From assembly GCA_004794785.1 (NCBI GenBank), contig SJOL01006491.1, positions 14,683-78,682 on the forward strand: a stretch of 64,000 nt of DNA, given 5' to 3'. Position 1 is the first letter of the stretch; every line of letters begins with the position of its first letter. Source of the DNA: Opisthorchis felineus (lineage: Eukaryota > Platyhelminthes > Trematoda > Opisthorchiida > Opisthorchiidae). The position numbers were made by a program, and so were the translations under genes. Below, in pieces: positions 12,425 to 24,706 of the stretch. The notes beneath the pieces were generated by a model, which worked only from the letters and a program-made list of their open reading frames with translations, was not told where the DNA came from and did no database searches.

Positions 12425-12960
12425 GCACTCACTTGGCTTCTGCAAAACTACTCCATTCGTATGTTACACCGGTAAGTTCATTGAGCAATAAACCCATGTC
12501 TTGCAAGCTTCTGAACGGTTTTTGAAGTGCGCCGAATTGTTTGACTGTACGAGAACTTCCACATCCTCGTTTTGGAATCATTAGAATGGATGCCACTATC
12601 ACTCGAAATAGAACGACACCATCAATAATATGTGTTACGTTTGATGTATGAATTTTAGCTTTTTCTGGTCATCCAGCACGAACTAATGAGTGTGATGCGC
12701 GGGGTAATATATGTGACCAAAATGGTGAAATTCTTGAGAGGGCGACCATCCTTCGGAGGAACCAGGGGAAGCTGGCTGTAGTTGTCTAATCATCACTTGA
12801 GATTAATAATATTTATCCACATGTGTGGTCTTGATATACTGTTGTAAATTCCTGCTTATGATGGTTATATATTACGTGCAAATTGATGGTGGCGTCAGAC
12901 ACTCCGGACCAAGTGTGGATAAGCTGAAGTGCATTGAACAACTGGGCATAAATACCCAGT
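12425..12960. repeat. Repeat shared with 56690-57130
   Basis: Same-orientation match to 56690-57130, including ACACCGGTAAGTTC near 12468 (ATACCGGTAAGTTT at 56726), the GATGCGCGGG patch near 12693 and AAGTGTGGATAAGCTGAA near 12912. No conserved frame. The GGTAAGT word would fit a 5' splice site, but no exon can be supported. Confidence 0.6.
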
Positions 12961-13479
12961 ACTTGCGACTGCAACTAGTTTCCCGCCATAACCAACAGTT
13001 TTCTTCAGACCTGGTGCTGACTGGATGGTTGAGTAATGGGCATAAGCTCATATTACATCATTGCACAATAGATTGATGTTGACCTATGTTTGTAACCGCC
13101 AGACATACGACACGCGCCCAGCTATACCCATTTGTGTCAGCCGGGACAATGTTACCCATATACAATAAGGTGTGCAGCAGAGCGAATGGTCAACAACAGA
13201 GTATTTGGGCCGGCTTATTTACGTCGGCTTCTTCTTCGCCGAATAGGACAGATCTGCCGGTCAAACCCAAGAAGGGAAATTGACCCGATTTAACCACCAT
13301 TGATTGAGTAAACGAGGAGTCACGGCGTGATAGGATCAAAGTCAGGCACACAACATGCTAAACAAGCAAACCTTGGGGACTTGCACGCTCATCTCATTTC
13401 AGGTGTGCAAAAGTTCTTCACTCGTTCTGTGGCGTCAAGACTACATACCTCACTATTGGGCAGTCAAGTGAATGTGACC

Positions 13480-13830
13480 GCTGGGATCGATTACGTGCTG
13501 GTTACTCTAAAGTATCCATGATGTCTTCGTTAACACCAGTTTAAAGCGTGTCCTCAGCAGAAGCAGCTCATGCAGATTCCAAGATAAATAATCTAATCAG
13601 CAAAACCAAAGTCCCAATTCTGAGGTTTCACGAAAGTGTACGTGCGTGGAAAACCCTGAAATAAAACATGACAAAGTGCATGCCGTAAAACAGTCCATTT
13701 CTCATATGCCATTTGTAGTAGATTTTGAGGACTAATTCTCGTCAAATAACAAAACAACGTCGTCCGTACAATCCAAATTCACTAAGTTCCTTCGGGTTAG
13801 CGATAACTGTGTCGAGCATACTCACTGAGG
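13480..13830 (-). pseudogene. LINE reverse transcriptase remnant (second LINE family)
   Basis: On the minus strand the frame gives NLVNLDCTDDVVLLFDEN, the motif C region of a non-LTR reverse transcriptase, with YADD changed to CTDD and a stop soon after. It matches 37805-38160 (+), which reads NLVNLDCADDVVLLFDDN. Further along, both share GFSTHVHFRETSEL-type sequence. This is a different family from the RTE fragments at 1-370, 24707-25440 and 55800-56200. I cannot assign the clade. Confidence 0.65.
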
Positions 13831-14775
13831 TCTACTAGATCAGGTACCGTCAGCGCTTTCAACGTGCATGCATATTGAGCTTGTTTGCTTTCCAGTAGTT
13901 CAAAAATGTCCTCGCGGATCCAGTAGAGCCTTTGAAGCTGATTCTGCAAGGTGAATTGATTGAAAATGCGCAGCTTTGCCCTAACTTCCACAAGTTCTGA
14001 AATTTAGCCCAGATACCTCTGAAGTTTCTTTACCAACCTTGGGTCACCACATTGTTTCAAGAGATTGAGCGTACAGCTGCATTTAATGAGAAAAACGAAC
14101 GCCGCAGGGATAACGGTGGAAACCGAATTGCGCGCATACTGTGGAATTCTCGCAATACGAGAATATACCTGGAAACTTGGTAAAATGTGATCAAAACAGT
14201 CCGCCTCACTGCTGAGTGCACTGCTAGTGGGAAGTCATTTGATGAAATGATTACGTACTACTTCTTATGTTCCGGTAGCTGCCTTCTTCCCGTAGATACA
14301 GTAGCCGTGATTTTTGACCATAGCGATTTTTCCCCGTTTTCGCAAACTGGAAACTGGATTCCAAACGCCGAGGAATTGCTGCCAATTTGTAACATTACCC
14401 TCACAATAATCATTTTATGGGGTTTGATCCAACTGTTGGTTAGTTTTTACGTGAGAGATTGTTACTGAGTCACTCAGAGTTCGTGGCACGACATTCTCCG
14501 CATCGTTTGTTCCACCCAAGTAATTCATTGCCTAAGCTGTTCTTGCTAAGCGTCGCATTCAGACGTGGCCTGGTCATTGCTGCGCCATTTGATGCTGCCA
14601 CATGTTTGGCTTGTGACGCAGACGGATCAAGCAGAACTGCCCACTGTGTACAGAATGAAAATGAGCATATCAGGTATGTACTTGTTCTGGATTGCTGGAT
14701 GCATTGAATGCTGGATGTATTGAAACACCCTCTGTTTTGAAAAAAAGTGAATAAACGGGTTTGCTACAATTTCTC
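13831..14775. repeat. Repeat shared with 58160-58990
   Basis: Same-orientation match to 58160-58990: the GTCAGCGCTTTCAACGTGC patch near 13848, TTTTTCCCCGTTTTCG near 14327, GGAATTGCTGCCAATTT near 14371 and CATTCTCCGCATCGTTTGTT near 14490. An ancestral frame may exist (ALTVPDLVDLSEYARHSYR on the minus strand), but the second copy has it broken and I do not recognise it. Confidence 0.6.
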
Positions 14776-15903
14776 AAGAATTTTCATGAATGTCAATCTA
14801 CTATGTGAGAACTCATACAGTCCTGCAATAACTTCTGACTACGGTGAGTCTCGGTGGCCTGCTTTCGCCCAAATTGCTAGAGATTGTTAAAAGCCAGCGC
14901 AGTCCGACCAGTCGCATAATATAAGCTGTATAACAAACCTTATGAAACAAGCATGGTGGCGGAATGTCCGCTGAGCATGTGAGTGATAAAATGTCATTCA
15001 TATTTCGCCCCGTCAGATGGGAGTGAAGAAGTCGGCCATGTGACTCATGATCAGCATATTCACAATCACAAACTCGTCGGGAAATCTGATGAGATCCAAT
15101 ACGAACATCCTCTATCACTAACCGTGTATTAGAACAAATGATCAATCAATCAAACCTTCCTGGTTTAGCAAATATGAAGTGGAATGATAGCCACGATTTT
15201 CGGCACCATGTAATAACTTACGCAGTGGCGCGTGCTGTAGAAACAGTGTATCCAGTTTCGACACCAAGGCAAAAGCATATAGCAGAATGAAGCATTTTTG
15301 TGGAGGTTTTGTGGAATATAACCTAAACGGCCGGCACTCAGACGAAGCAAACGCCCTCCTAATTGCGGCATTCTCAGATCGAACCAATTGGTTTGGTACG
15401 GATAGGGATGCGGAAATTTAGGAATCCCACACCGGAACATAACGTGATTAGTTATTTTGATTGTCTTTAAGAATACAACACAATCTCATCTAGTACGGTT
15501 CTATCCCAAGTATCATCAATCCAAAATACAACAAACTGCTGCTACGCAGAACGCGAGAAATCAAGCCACGATTTCTCCCTGCCTACAATCCGCTATCTTC
15601 ATCATACACAAAATCCGCGTATAACAGATCAAGGTAAATGGAGCTCACATAATCCCCGTTAACTTAACTTCCTCACCCTCTTTGTCTTGTCCACATCGAA
15701 TTCGCTTGCTATTTTCGAATGGATCTGAACACTGGCATTGCAAGCACACATGGGCCGGCCACAAATCTGCAAACACGAATAGATGTCAAAGGGAGAATTA
15801 TCAGAGAGTGGAAGATAGAGGAACACGAAATTACGAAGTCCATTTTATCAGGTGGATTAAATGTAGAATACATAAGGTTAACAGTCGGTATTCCAACAAA
15901 TAT

Positions 15904-16048
15904 GCTCAAGATAGCTCAGTGATTAAGGCATGAGTCTACTTCTCAGAAGATGCGTGGCTCGAACCCAAACCCTCGATATCTTGACTACTCGTGTTCAAGC
16001 TTGGGCAACCTGACGCAATCTGAGCCCTCATAGTCCCATCGGGTGCAG
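15904..16048 (+). mobile_element. tRNA-derived SINE S2
   Basis: A-box-like ATAGCTCAGTGATTAAGG (15911-15928) and B-box-like GGCTCGAACCC (15956-15966), followed by the shared TTGGGCAACCTGACGCAATC body. Inside family B at the same place as S1, S3 and S4. Confidence 0.7.
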
Positions 16049-16584
16049 TGGCAAGTGGGCAGCGGAATGGTGTTACAGATGAACCATTAATATTACTTAT
16101 TTATGCAAAGGAATGTTTGCCCCTCTACGCATTCACCAGATAAGCGTAGTCCGCGAAATCCCAACGACATCATATGGTACTTAAACATGAGGAACATGAG
16201 GAACTATACTCATTTGCAAATTAAATTGGTGTTACTCGGAGGCTCAGTTGAATCTTACGTTTATTGCATCCACCAACTAAGTGTGCTGCACACAGCCTTT
16301 CCATTTTGATACGATGTTCCAGACATGAGAATCTTCTCGCGACACGTAGCATAAACGCGAGTTTCTTCTGGGATCAGTCTATGTCTCCGGTGAGTGGAAC
16401 CCAACTGAATATGCAAATGAAATTTAGACCGCTTTGAAGGCAATTAGGTATCTACACACTCTCGCAGATTTGAGATCAACGAACACATGCAATTTTAGAT
16501 GTTCATTACTAAACATTGAAACGACAAGTAATACAAATTCACTCTTTACTGGTTTCCGCCGGTAGGATGACTATCAAAACTCAC

Positions 16585-16657
16585 GGTGATTTTGTGCCAG
16601 TGTCAAATTTTGAAGACACAACACTGGAAGCGGAAACCATTTCCAATCAAAGGGCAT
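16585..16657 (-). CDS. Signal-peptide-like 73-nt exon, copy 2
   Basis: Starts with ATG and encodes MPFDWKW followed by a hydrophobic run ending LCLQNLTLAQNH, then one extra base and a GTGAGT donor (16579-16584 on the plus strand). It keeps length and frame with the copies at 34442-34514 and 45489-45561. FPLPV replaces FLLSV in the hydrophobic core, which weakens it as a signal peptide. Whether any copy is expressed is unknown, and no downstream exon is recognised for this one. Confidence 0.35.
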
Positions 16658-17410
16658 CTTTCGTCCGGACGTTTGTCTCATCCGGCTTTGTTGAGCCATT
16701 CGGTGGTATTTAATGCTGCTTTCTGATGCGTATATCCTGCTCGTACAAGAACTCGCTGGTTAACTTCCAGAGGTGTGACTCGTTTTTTCGTAAAATCCCG
16801 CCAATGGGAGAAATAATTCACATGCGCCGATTCATTCACAGCGGTTCGTCGTCTTCTCATTTGCTTACTGTGTACTGTTTAAGAAAAAGTCTGTGAAGAG
16901 AACGGTGTGATTGGATTCTGCGAAAGCTATCCGTGTTGGAGCTTTCGGTACCACTGGCTTCATCGAATGAGCCGAAAGAACCGAATATGTGAGTATTCTG
17001 CTTACTCATATTACTCAAATAAACAATGGGAGTAGTCGAACGACAGTGAAATCACGAAGACTGGTAGATATAGGGATTTCCTGATGGCCTGCCAACAACA
17101 ACATCAATGGTAAAAATCAAATTTGTAGAACTCTGTCGAAAAATAATGCTTGTTCCGTGACTACGGATCGGCCAACTGAAGAAAATATGACTTGCTGCAT
17201 CAGCATCAAATTGGTGCTGAAAACACTGGAAGAGTATGGACTCCAAAAAGGTGAATTTTGTTGGCAATGAAGTAGGAAAATGCTGACGTCAGGATTAGTT
17301 CGTGGCCCAGTGACGCAAAGAATAATGTATTTCGCTCGCAATTGTATACACGGTTTAAAGCAGATAACCTGGCCATAAAGATGTGAGACAAAGTGATTTT
17401 TCAGTGTCCA

Positions 17411-18915
17411 TCTATCAACCGGTTTACACCACGTTATTTTGTCCCCTATTTTTGAGAGAACCAGTCACACGTAGGTGATTCTGTTGCTTACAGTTTCGCT
17501 CTAGTGCGGAGTTTGGACCACCATAATTGCAACGTTTACCTTCAAGTTGACATCTGTTTGGATTGGTTCTTTGGGTGCTCAATCCCGCACACTGTATCTA
17601 CATCCTATTTTATGGTGTGCGAAGCATACCTGTTTTTTTCGGATACCATGCGCACAATTCCAATTCACGGGCGAACATTCCTCAGCAGTTTGCCACCAAA
17701 ATGCCTCGCCAGATATGCCTGACTGCCCCCACTTTTAGCGGTTTGTACTGTCTGGAGTATTCAAAATAGAGGCATCAGCCTGAAATACGTTTGTGCTAGT
17801 CGGTGTTGTCCCCCTGAATCTGCCGTGGACAGGACGTTAAGATGTAAATAAGTGTGCTTCGCCAACAGTTGTCGATTTCATCATCTAGTCTGATTTACGC
17901 GATGCGTTGTCGTCTCCCAATTGGCATTCGTGATCGCAACCAGCTGTATCATCTGTATTCGTGTAGGGAAACCTTCATAGAAGCATCTGAAATATTTCGA
18001 AGCCTTGCGGTGTCATCACCACTTACGCAGATCAACAAAAATCCTCGACCGACGTTCACACGGACTGTTCGACAGAAGAGTTGTGATTCGGGAGTTGCAG
18101 GTCGCTCGACTCACTATCGCTAAACAGTCTCACGCCAGACAGAAGAAACTCGACAGCCATCTCAATACTGTGAGACCTTGCACAATGTTTCAGAGGAGTC
18201 CAGAAAGATACGTGAGCAATTTTTCTTCGTTAACGCTAGATAACATCTTTGGCGGTCTTTTCACTAAGCCCCAAATTTTGTTGTCCTAGTTGGAAGAGTA
18301 GTGCGCGCGCTTGAAGTCCGCTTTGAGAGTTTAGGTGCTTAGCTATCCAAGTAGTACTTCCTGTGATCGCAGTGTATAACAACTACTGTTGACGTTAATC
18401 AATTCAAGTTACTAATAGCTCAGCTAAAACGCCCAGGCTTAAACGATTTTTCACAAACGACCTTTCGGTTTCCAACGCGCTGAAACGATTACGGCATAAT
18501 GACAAAGTTTTACTAAGTCTAAGCCAGATAAAGGCGCAGGATTCATCTCGATGGTAAATCTGCTCATATTGATAAGATAAATATCTTGGTCTCAGGCAAA
18601 TACAGATGTTACTAAACGGAAACCTAGAAAGGCAAGACAGATTTGACTGAAAATGCTCCGTCCAAAATATCCCGGAATTATTATTGCCAATACTTCTGTA
18701 GGCATTTGCTGTGCAGTTACAAAAATTCTCAGGCTCTATGTTCTCCCGAAGGTGCCAACCTCTTATGTCTAGTGCTCCCTATCAGAGTACTGTGGCATGT
18801 GAGGGTATGACAACACACCAGCATGTGTATATGGTTTATCAAAGCCAGTCAGACAGCAGCTAAGTTTGTCAGCACATGATTATTTTTCGTCGTATTGGGC
18901 CACTGAACAACTATA
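17411..18915. other. Mostly unassigned, with a short family A fragment
   Basis: The stretch near 17850-18120 matches the family A block at 8610-8720 (CGGACTGTTCG..AG..GAGTTGTGATTCGGG) in the orientation of copy A1. The rest has no recognisable gene or confident repeat match. Confidence 0.45.
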
Positions 18916-18919
18916 ATGG

Positions 18920-19520
18920 ACCTGTGACGGCATACTACTTGCAAGCGCAAACTACTTGGATTATGAGTCCATTCAATGAAACTCCCGATGATAAATGGAT
19001 GCGTTTTGATAACAGCACAAGTTACTTGGTAGAACATTGACCCAGACCATCCCGAGTTGTTCACAAGCACTTAGAAACTAAGATCCACAAATCCATTTGA
19101 GTGGACGGAGGTTCTTGTAAGCGGTGCCTTTTATGGTAAGGCTACAATGCGTTGCTTGAAGTTTTGGGCATATCGTTGGGTAAAATTTGATGCTATTTGG
19201 GCACAAAATAGAAATCCGACGTTGGTCTCTCTATGGGGCCATTCAAAAGGAAGATCGCATTAACTCAGTCCCGTGAGATTATTATTGAACATAATAAACC
19301 TTAGAAGAACACATCCGATCCCTCATCAACGATCATTCTCAGTCTCCCCTAGGCGCAAAATACCATCTCAACAAAGAGCAGGATGCAAAATGCGTGCACT
19401 GGTGTTTATGTATTTCTACAAAGGCAAAAAAATCATTCTTCTCCATAACATGATTTTCGAAACTGGGACAACTTTTCCTTGGGTAATTACAAGCTTTTAT
19501 GTCAGACCGGTTTTCGTGTT
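18920..19520 (+). pseudogene. Penelope-like element fragment (second copy)
   Basis: Plus-strand match to the minus strand of 11700-12310: the AACTACTTGGATTATGAGTCC patch near 18950, GAAGTTTTGGGCAT near 19158, the CTTAGGCGC-like patch near 19350, and TGTTTATGTATTTCTACAAAG near 19405, which in the other copy encodes the start of the reverse transcriptase domain. Only the part upstream of the catalytic motifs is present. Stops and indels make it non-coding. Confidence 0.65.
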
Positions 19521-20100
19521 TCCCTAAGAGTCCTTTGAATCGTTTGGTCTCTCTTAGACGAGACCGGTCATTAAATGTGACCTATCCTAGGCAGGCAACT
19601 TGAAAATGTCGACCAGAAGTAACCTTTTTTAAAAGTAGCTTCGTTGAACTTCACATGGTTGTACAGCTGTCCTTTACAGGACCGACAAAAGGCGCTCGCT
19701 TATACGAACTGGTTTCTCTTGGGATGGAGTTTTCTAGGGAAGTACGCTTCACATGCCAAACTATGTGTGTTTTCTAGCTTGATCTGTTCTGCGGATATTT
19801 GAATAAACTTACAACTATTACTTCCGCTTCTGGAGATAGCTGTGATAGTGAAAACTAAACTACACTATTTCAGAGAGCTTTGGTGAACACTATTGTTTGG
19901 TCATGTCATACCGTGCACAACATTATCAACGGCTGTCAAGCTTTCACATGTTTGGGTAGACTTAACGGGGCCTAGGACAGCTCGATGTTAGAGTTGTCCT
20001 TTACAGCGAAGAACACCCACAGCAAAGTGATGAATTTCCACTGCGATTTCGCAAAAGTTTGGACAAAACGGACGGAATCATTTAGTGTGTGTAATGTGGT
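19521..20100. other. Gene-free stretch, nothing recognised
   Basis: No protein similarity or confident repeat match seen. It lies between the PLE fragment and family A copy A2. Confidence 0.4.
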
Positions 20101-22931
20101 GGTTTCTTCATGGAGTTTATTAACTGTGCGTGGGTGATAGTATGTATAAGGTTGTTTTTTATGTAGGAGTTGCTACCAAGGGGGTTCACAGCAGTACTGC
20201 ATCAGCTATGGTGTATAAGTTTTCATCATCTACATTTTGCAGCGGCATTAGGGGTAGTATGTTCCGTCTAGACAGTATGTCGATATGTGGAACATTGTGC
20301 CAACTGAACCATCAGTTGAGCAGTATGATGCACACTCAGTTGAAGAATATCACTGGCAAGAAAGTCCGTAGGGGTTCAGCATAATCCCCGTTACTACCAC
20401 ACTGAATCGCGTTTCTTTTCTATCCTTTCAATATATTCTCATAAACCACAAGAACAGCAAAGAATTTTTGATGCACTAATTTATTACCCGTCGGACTTTT
20501 TTTCTAGTGAGAAGCAGCCGCTGGTTTTGTTGCCAATTAGGAAAGCCACATATATACGCTCATTAGTTATCTGCTAAGTTAGCGGTGCAGATACTATCCA
20601 ACTCGGTAATTTGTCTATGTGAATCTTAACAAAGAAGAGTAAATCACATTCCGAGAAATGTTTTTTTATCATTATGGTAAGGTGGACAACATCAAAAAAT
20701 CCAGGTTGCTACTTGTGTGAAGGGCGATACGAACTGATCACTGGCCTGGTTATTACTGTATGTTTATTCAGCACAGCCTAGAATTTCCTCATTGGACGTG
20801 GAAAAACCAACATTGCGCTTCGGCACAGACATCAGCTGGTGGACACGCATAAGCAAGTTGAAACTAACAAGCACGTGGTCTGCACGGCTTAGGCAAGGGG
20901 TTCAATACTTCATTGGAAGTACATAGTGGGTTGTGTAATTCGGGACTAGACCACAAAAATAGTAAAATTGAGTTGAACTGGCTCACTAAATTCATATCAC
21001 ATTTCGACGGATCCGTCCAACCTCGCGGTGTAAAGCCAATCTCTAAACTAACAGTGGTTATCATAAGCCAAAACCCGAACACCAACAAGTCAGCCATTTT
21101 AGTCAGTTTAAGGAAGTGCACACACTGAGGGCAAATGAACTCCCCGACAGATGTGCATCGAAGTGTATATGAGATTTTAGCTTTCCATAAGAAGCATTTT
21201 GTTGCTGATGTGTGAAGGCGCATTCAAGAGGCACTTTCCGAAAAGAACGAATGGAAACAGGTAGTGGAGATTTAGAGAAGTCTGGAAAATGGTCGTCAGA
21301 TTTATTTCCAGGAAAAATTCTGTCATTAGCACAAAGGATCAAATGACCAATGGACCAAGGGACTAGGTTTCAAGAGTAATCGTGTTTTAGGGCAAACCAA
21401 GAAGCAATGAGAAAAATCCCTTTCTGATTGCGGGCCAAGTGTGACAGCTTGATCTGCGTTTGGTAATGTGTCTGAGTCTAAATATCGCCTATGTCAGATC
21501 TGTTCAAATGTTCACACCGGTCGATAGGATCCACACACCCAGTCGCCGTGTTGCTTGTTAATATGACCCCCGACGTATCGAATTGACTTTGGCCGTCTAG
21601 TGTCGCACGACACTAATCGATCCTTAGATACTTTTGTATTTCGTCAAAATCGGGTTGATCGTCCGTATCAGAAGACCGTTTATCGCAGTGCCTTCCCTAT
21701 TTTAGCTTCTTTGATAGCAGATTAATCCCAATGTATTGCCAGTTCGGGGTACATCGTTACCAATTTCGTAAGCAGACTATCATACTGGGATTGTGTTAGG
21801 AGTCGGATAAGAGATTGTGTTTTTTAGTATTTGTGGAGGTTGCTGGACGAACTCGAACCTGGCTTGCAACATTTATCTCCCGAGCAGTCGTTGTGAGCGT
21901 CGTTTGTGAGGTTTGTTGGTCGATGTTAATGAGTTGGAAGTACAGCCACAGTGAGTGTCCTCTTCAGATCCAAGCCGCTTTCGATAAAGACTATTTTACT
22001 GACAGTATCATGTCGACAAGTCTCAGCCCGGTTTATTTGAAACTGCTCACCACATGTTCGCGAAGTATATGCCTGAACAACTGTGTTGCTTTTACCATAG
22101 GTCTCTATGACAAGGTCATACTTCCCGCCTCAAGACTTCCACACTTTCTAAACGTAGCCCATGGTCAAAATCCCGTACTTTTCTCCATCATCGAGTCTTT
22201 GAAAAGTGTCTGATTTTCCTCTGCACTTTATCGTCCCTTGTCTGTCTTTCCTCCGTGTCCATCGGTTCCATTTTTTTGTTGGTTGCCATAGATAAAACCA
22301 AAGTGCATTGGTTTTACGCAATCTGCCTCTATTCCCTCCCACGTGGAGGCTATCGATCAGTTCCGCCAGCATTGGTTGTAATTCTACCTCATTTCCAGAT
22401 GAATAAGGCAATATTTTCGTTTCGTATGGAACAGTTGTTGTACCGAAACTTTTCCCACTGGGTTTTGATACCGAGAAGAATACCCATCTTAACTGTCGCC
22501 CAATCAAATTCAGTGGTTATGCATCTAATCAAACTGTGTTTGTGACCTCAGTGTGTGTTGCCCTTCGGTCGGTCACTGCTGTACACAACGCCCTTGCATC
22601 ACTGCAATGCATTGGTATACACGATCTTGGAATGGGCTGATGAGTATTTGAAGAAATCACCCAGCCCTACTGGTGCCCGAAAAATACGAGCGTTTAATTT
22701 CCAAACCCTCGTGTCTTGCAGTCCCGGAAGGGTGGCTGATCTGATGTGGGGTACAACTCTGCGCTAAACGAGATGCAAGGAATGCACTTGCTCAACTACT
22801 CGTTAGTGTGTCCGGTTGCAACAAAATAAAATGATCTGGAATCTAGAGGATTTCGGATCCCTACACTATGGACGTAACACACTACTCTTGATGTTGCTAA
22901 AAATCCCTAAAATACCCATGACCGATTTTCC

Positions 22932-22949
22932 GTTCTTGGGGCTCATCAG
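22932..22949 (-). ncRNA. Hammerhead-like relic
   Basis: Minus-strand CTGATGA (22943-22949) followed by a CCCC-rich segment and GGAAAA. The helix II segment is about two bases shorter than in the other motifs, so this is a decayed relic at best. Confidence 0.25.
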
Positions 22950-24291
22950 ATAAGCGCAGTCCTCGAGTTTCCCACAAACTCATGCTATACTTGAAGCCAA
23001 ATTGCATGGAGTTCGACAAATGCACTCATTTACATGCATTTACATAAATGGCGAAGAGTTTTCAGTAACCTTGTGATTCATCTGGGATTCAGGTGATCCA
23101 CCCGTGAAAACCAAACTGGTATGCAACTAGATGTATTTGTCGAATTTACTCCTCCTCCCACTAGTTATGTTGTTGAGAAAAGCGTTTGTACTGGCAACGT
23201 TGTCTTCCAGTGACAACCATTTATCAACCACGCCTCAGTACATTGAGTTTTCGTCAAAATTCACGGGAACTTCCTCCATCTCCAGGATTCGTAACATTTA
23301 CTCAACCACACTCCATAAGGAAAACGCTTATTAATTGCCGTTGGATTTACGAAATGTCTATCCTGGTAGCTAAGAGGATAATGGGGATTGAGATAAAAAG
23401 CCGTCGGCTTGACCGTCTAATGAAAATTCCCACATGATATACCTGGTCTCTGTAAAGTTCAGCTACATCATCAACTACGGGTCTCGGCTTTTGGTTAATT
23501 GGATATCTGCTTTCAAAAGAAGTGTATCAGTTCCGTCTACGGCTTTGAAGGGTATTCCAGTTACATTACGTGACAAAATATCAGTGACAAATTTGAGGTC
23601 AAGTCGGGTATTTCAGTGCGGCTGTTGATCAGACACATTGTTGTGGGGCTATGAAATACTCCGAGGTATGATGTCGCTATTAGGACGCGGATTTACAGGC
23701 TTCATGATATTTACCCGTGTTTGCAATGCAGGCAGCCTAGAATACGGTTTCCAACCGGATGCCGTGAGTCCAAATTCCGGCTGAGAATGCAAGAAATTAT
23801 GGGATACATAGTTTTTTTTCATGATTAAGTAGCGTGAATCCAAAATAATTCGGTCGGTCAACAATTTTTGAAGACTAGTTATAGGTTGTTGCAGGGTTTG
23901 GAAAATTCAGGTTCACAGCACTGTTGTTTGGAGAGTCCTCTTCTTATCCTGGTGCAATTATTTTGGTGAGATGTGGAGGAGTGTTCACTGTAGAGTAATG
24001 TGAACGTGAATTTTACACGTCCCGCGACGACCTACAGCTAACCATAAATTGTCCAGCAGGCTTCAAGCGGCCTTGGCGACACCTGAATAAGAATTATTGA
24101 CAGGTGGGTCAGTCGACACAGCCAGGACAGTTACTGGGTCGTCGTTAAAAGTTGTCGGGCAAACCAATAACAATGTTCGGGCGTGAACACTCGCCTGTTC
24201 GAATGAAATAATTCAGGTGTGTTCAGAGGTGAGATGGTAACACATTCACTTCGCATGCCTGGATTTCACACTTCTGCTCTGTCAAGTTTAT

Positions 24292-24336
24292 GCATGGCTG
24301 ATGAGCTCTAATGAGGGTGAAACTCGAGTCCAGTGC
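24292..24336 (+). ncRNA. Hammerhead ribozyme, intact core (family A, copy A2)
   Basis: Self-cleaving RNA. All core elements are present: CTGATGA (24298-24304); helix II of five pairs (GCTCU/AGGGU with G-U wobbles) closed by AAUG (24305-24318); GAAA (24319-24322); minimal helix III AC/GU around a UCGA loop; cleavage expected after C24330; helix I GCATGG (24292-24297) with CAGTGC (24331-24336), five of six pairs. The order is type I (open at helix I). A helix III of two pairs is typical of hammerheads in PLEs and related retroelements. The 45 nt are identical to 43257-43301. Activity is inferred, not shown. Confidence 0.82.
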
Positions 24337-24337
24337 T

Positions 24338-24353
24338 TCCCCGTTTGTGGGGA
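24338..24353 (+). ncRNA. Hairpin just 3' of the hammerhead cleavage site
   Basis: TCCCC (24338-24342) pairs with GGGGA (24349-24353). In the 43.3k copy the same place has TCACC/GGTGA. The C-G to A-U change at the third pair keeps the stem, so the RNA structure seems to matter. It would lie at the 5' end of the cleaved transcript. Confidence 0.6.
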
Positions 24354-24706
24354 CTCACCAGACTAACCGCGCGAGGGCGGGAGGTGAACTATTTATACTG
24401 GAGTGTTCGTAATATTAAATATCTTTCTGTGTTTGGTGAAGAACCAGGGGTTTACAAGAAGCCGAACGTGGTGTTGGATGCACGCTTTTATTGCACATGT
24501 TAACCCAAAAAGGAAGAAACGAATGTAAAAGGCGTACTCACAGAGACATTTTCTGCGTCCTATAATTTTCGCTGTATTCGTTAGCCCACCGAGGATGAGT
24601 TGTTTCGGAATGATATTTTTGTGTTGCGCTATCTAGTCCGTCTTGCCAATCGTGAATTCACTTGAGAGATCTGACGAATGTATTAACAATTCACAGCATA
24701 TAATCC

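Larger units (their letters stand above)
14780..17410 (-). repeat. Family B composite repeat, copy 2
   Basis: Nearly full-length copy. Shared landmarks with 31640-35070 are the TTATGAAACAAGCATGGTGG patch (near 14940), the AACAGTGT.TCCAGTT block (near 15240), the tRNA-like SINE (15904), the AAGCGTAGTCCGCG patch (near 16142), the 73-nt exon-like segment (16585-16657, minus) and the end block near 17200. The strand is given as that of the exon-like segment. No zinc-finger exon follows downstream of this copy. Confidence 0.7.
20100..24520 (+). repeat. Family A long repeat, copy A2
   Basis: Diverged full-length copy in the orientation of 38572-43505. It matches 39595-40830 across 20130-20860, then is interrupted by about 570 bp of other sequence (20865-21430), then matches 41000-43505 across 21780-24510, ending with the hammerhead. 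A frame reading SNQTVFVTSVCVALRSVTAVHN near 22500 lines up with FQNVFVISVFAAVRLVVTVN in the 41.7k copy and SQNVFATSVCAAIQLVITVHN on the minus strand near 8000, hinting at an ancestral protein, but every copy has stops or frameshifts. Confidence 0.7.

Noticed and set aside
16678..16860. Possible BIR-like frame (FSHWRDFTKKRVTPLEVNQR...AGY)
   Set aside because: The zinc ligands of a BIR domain are absent and the other family B copies do not keep this frame.
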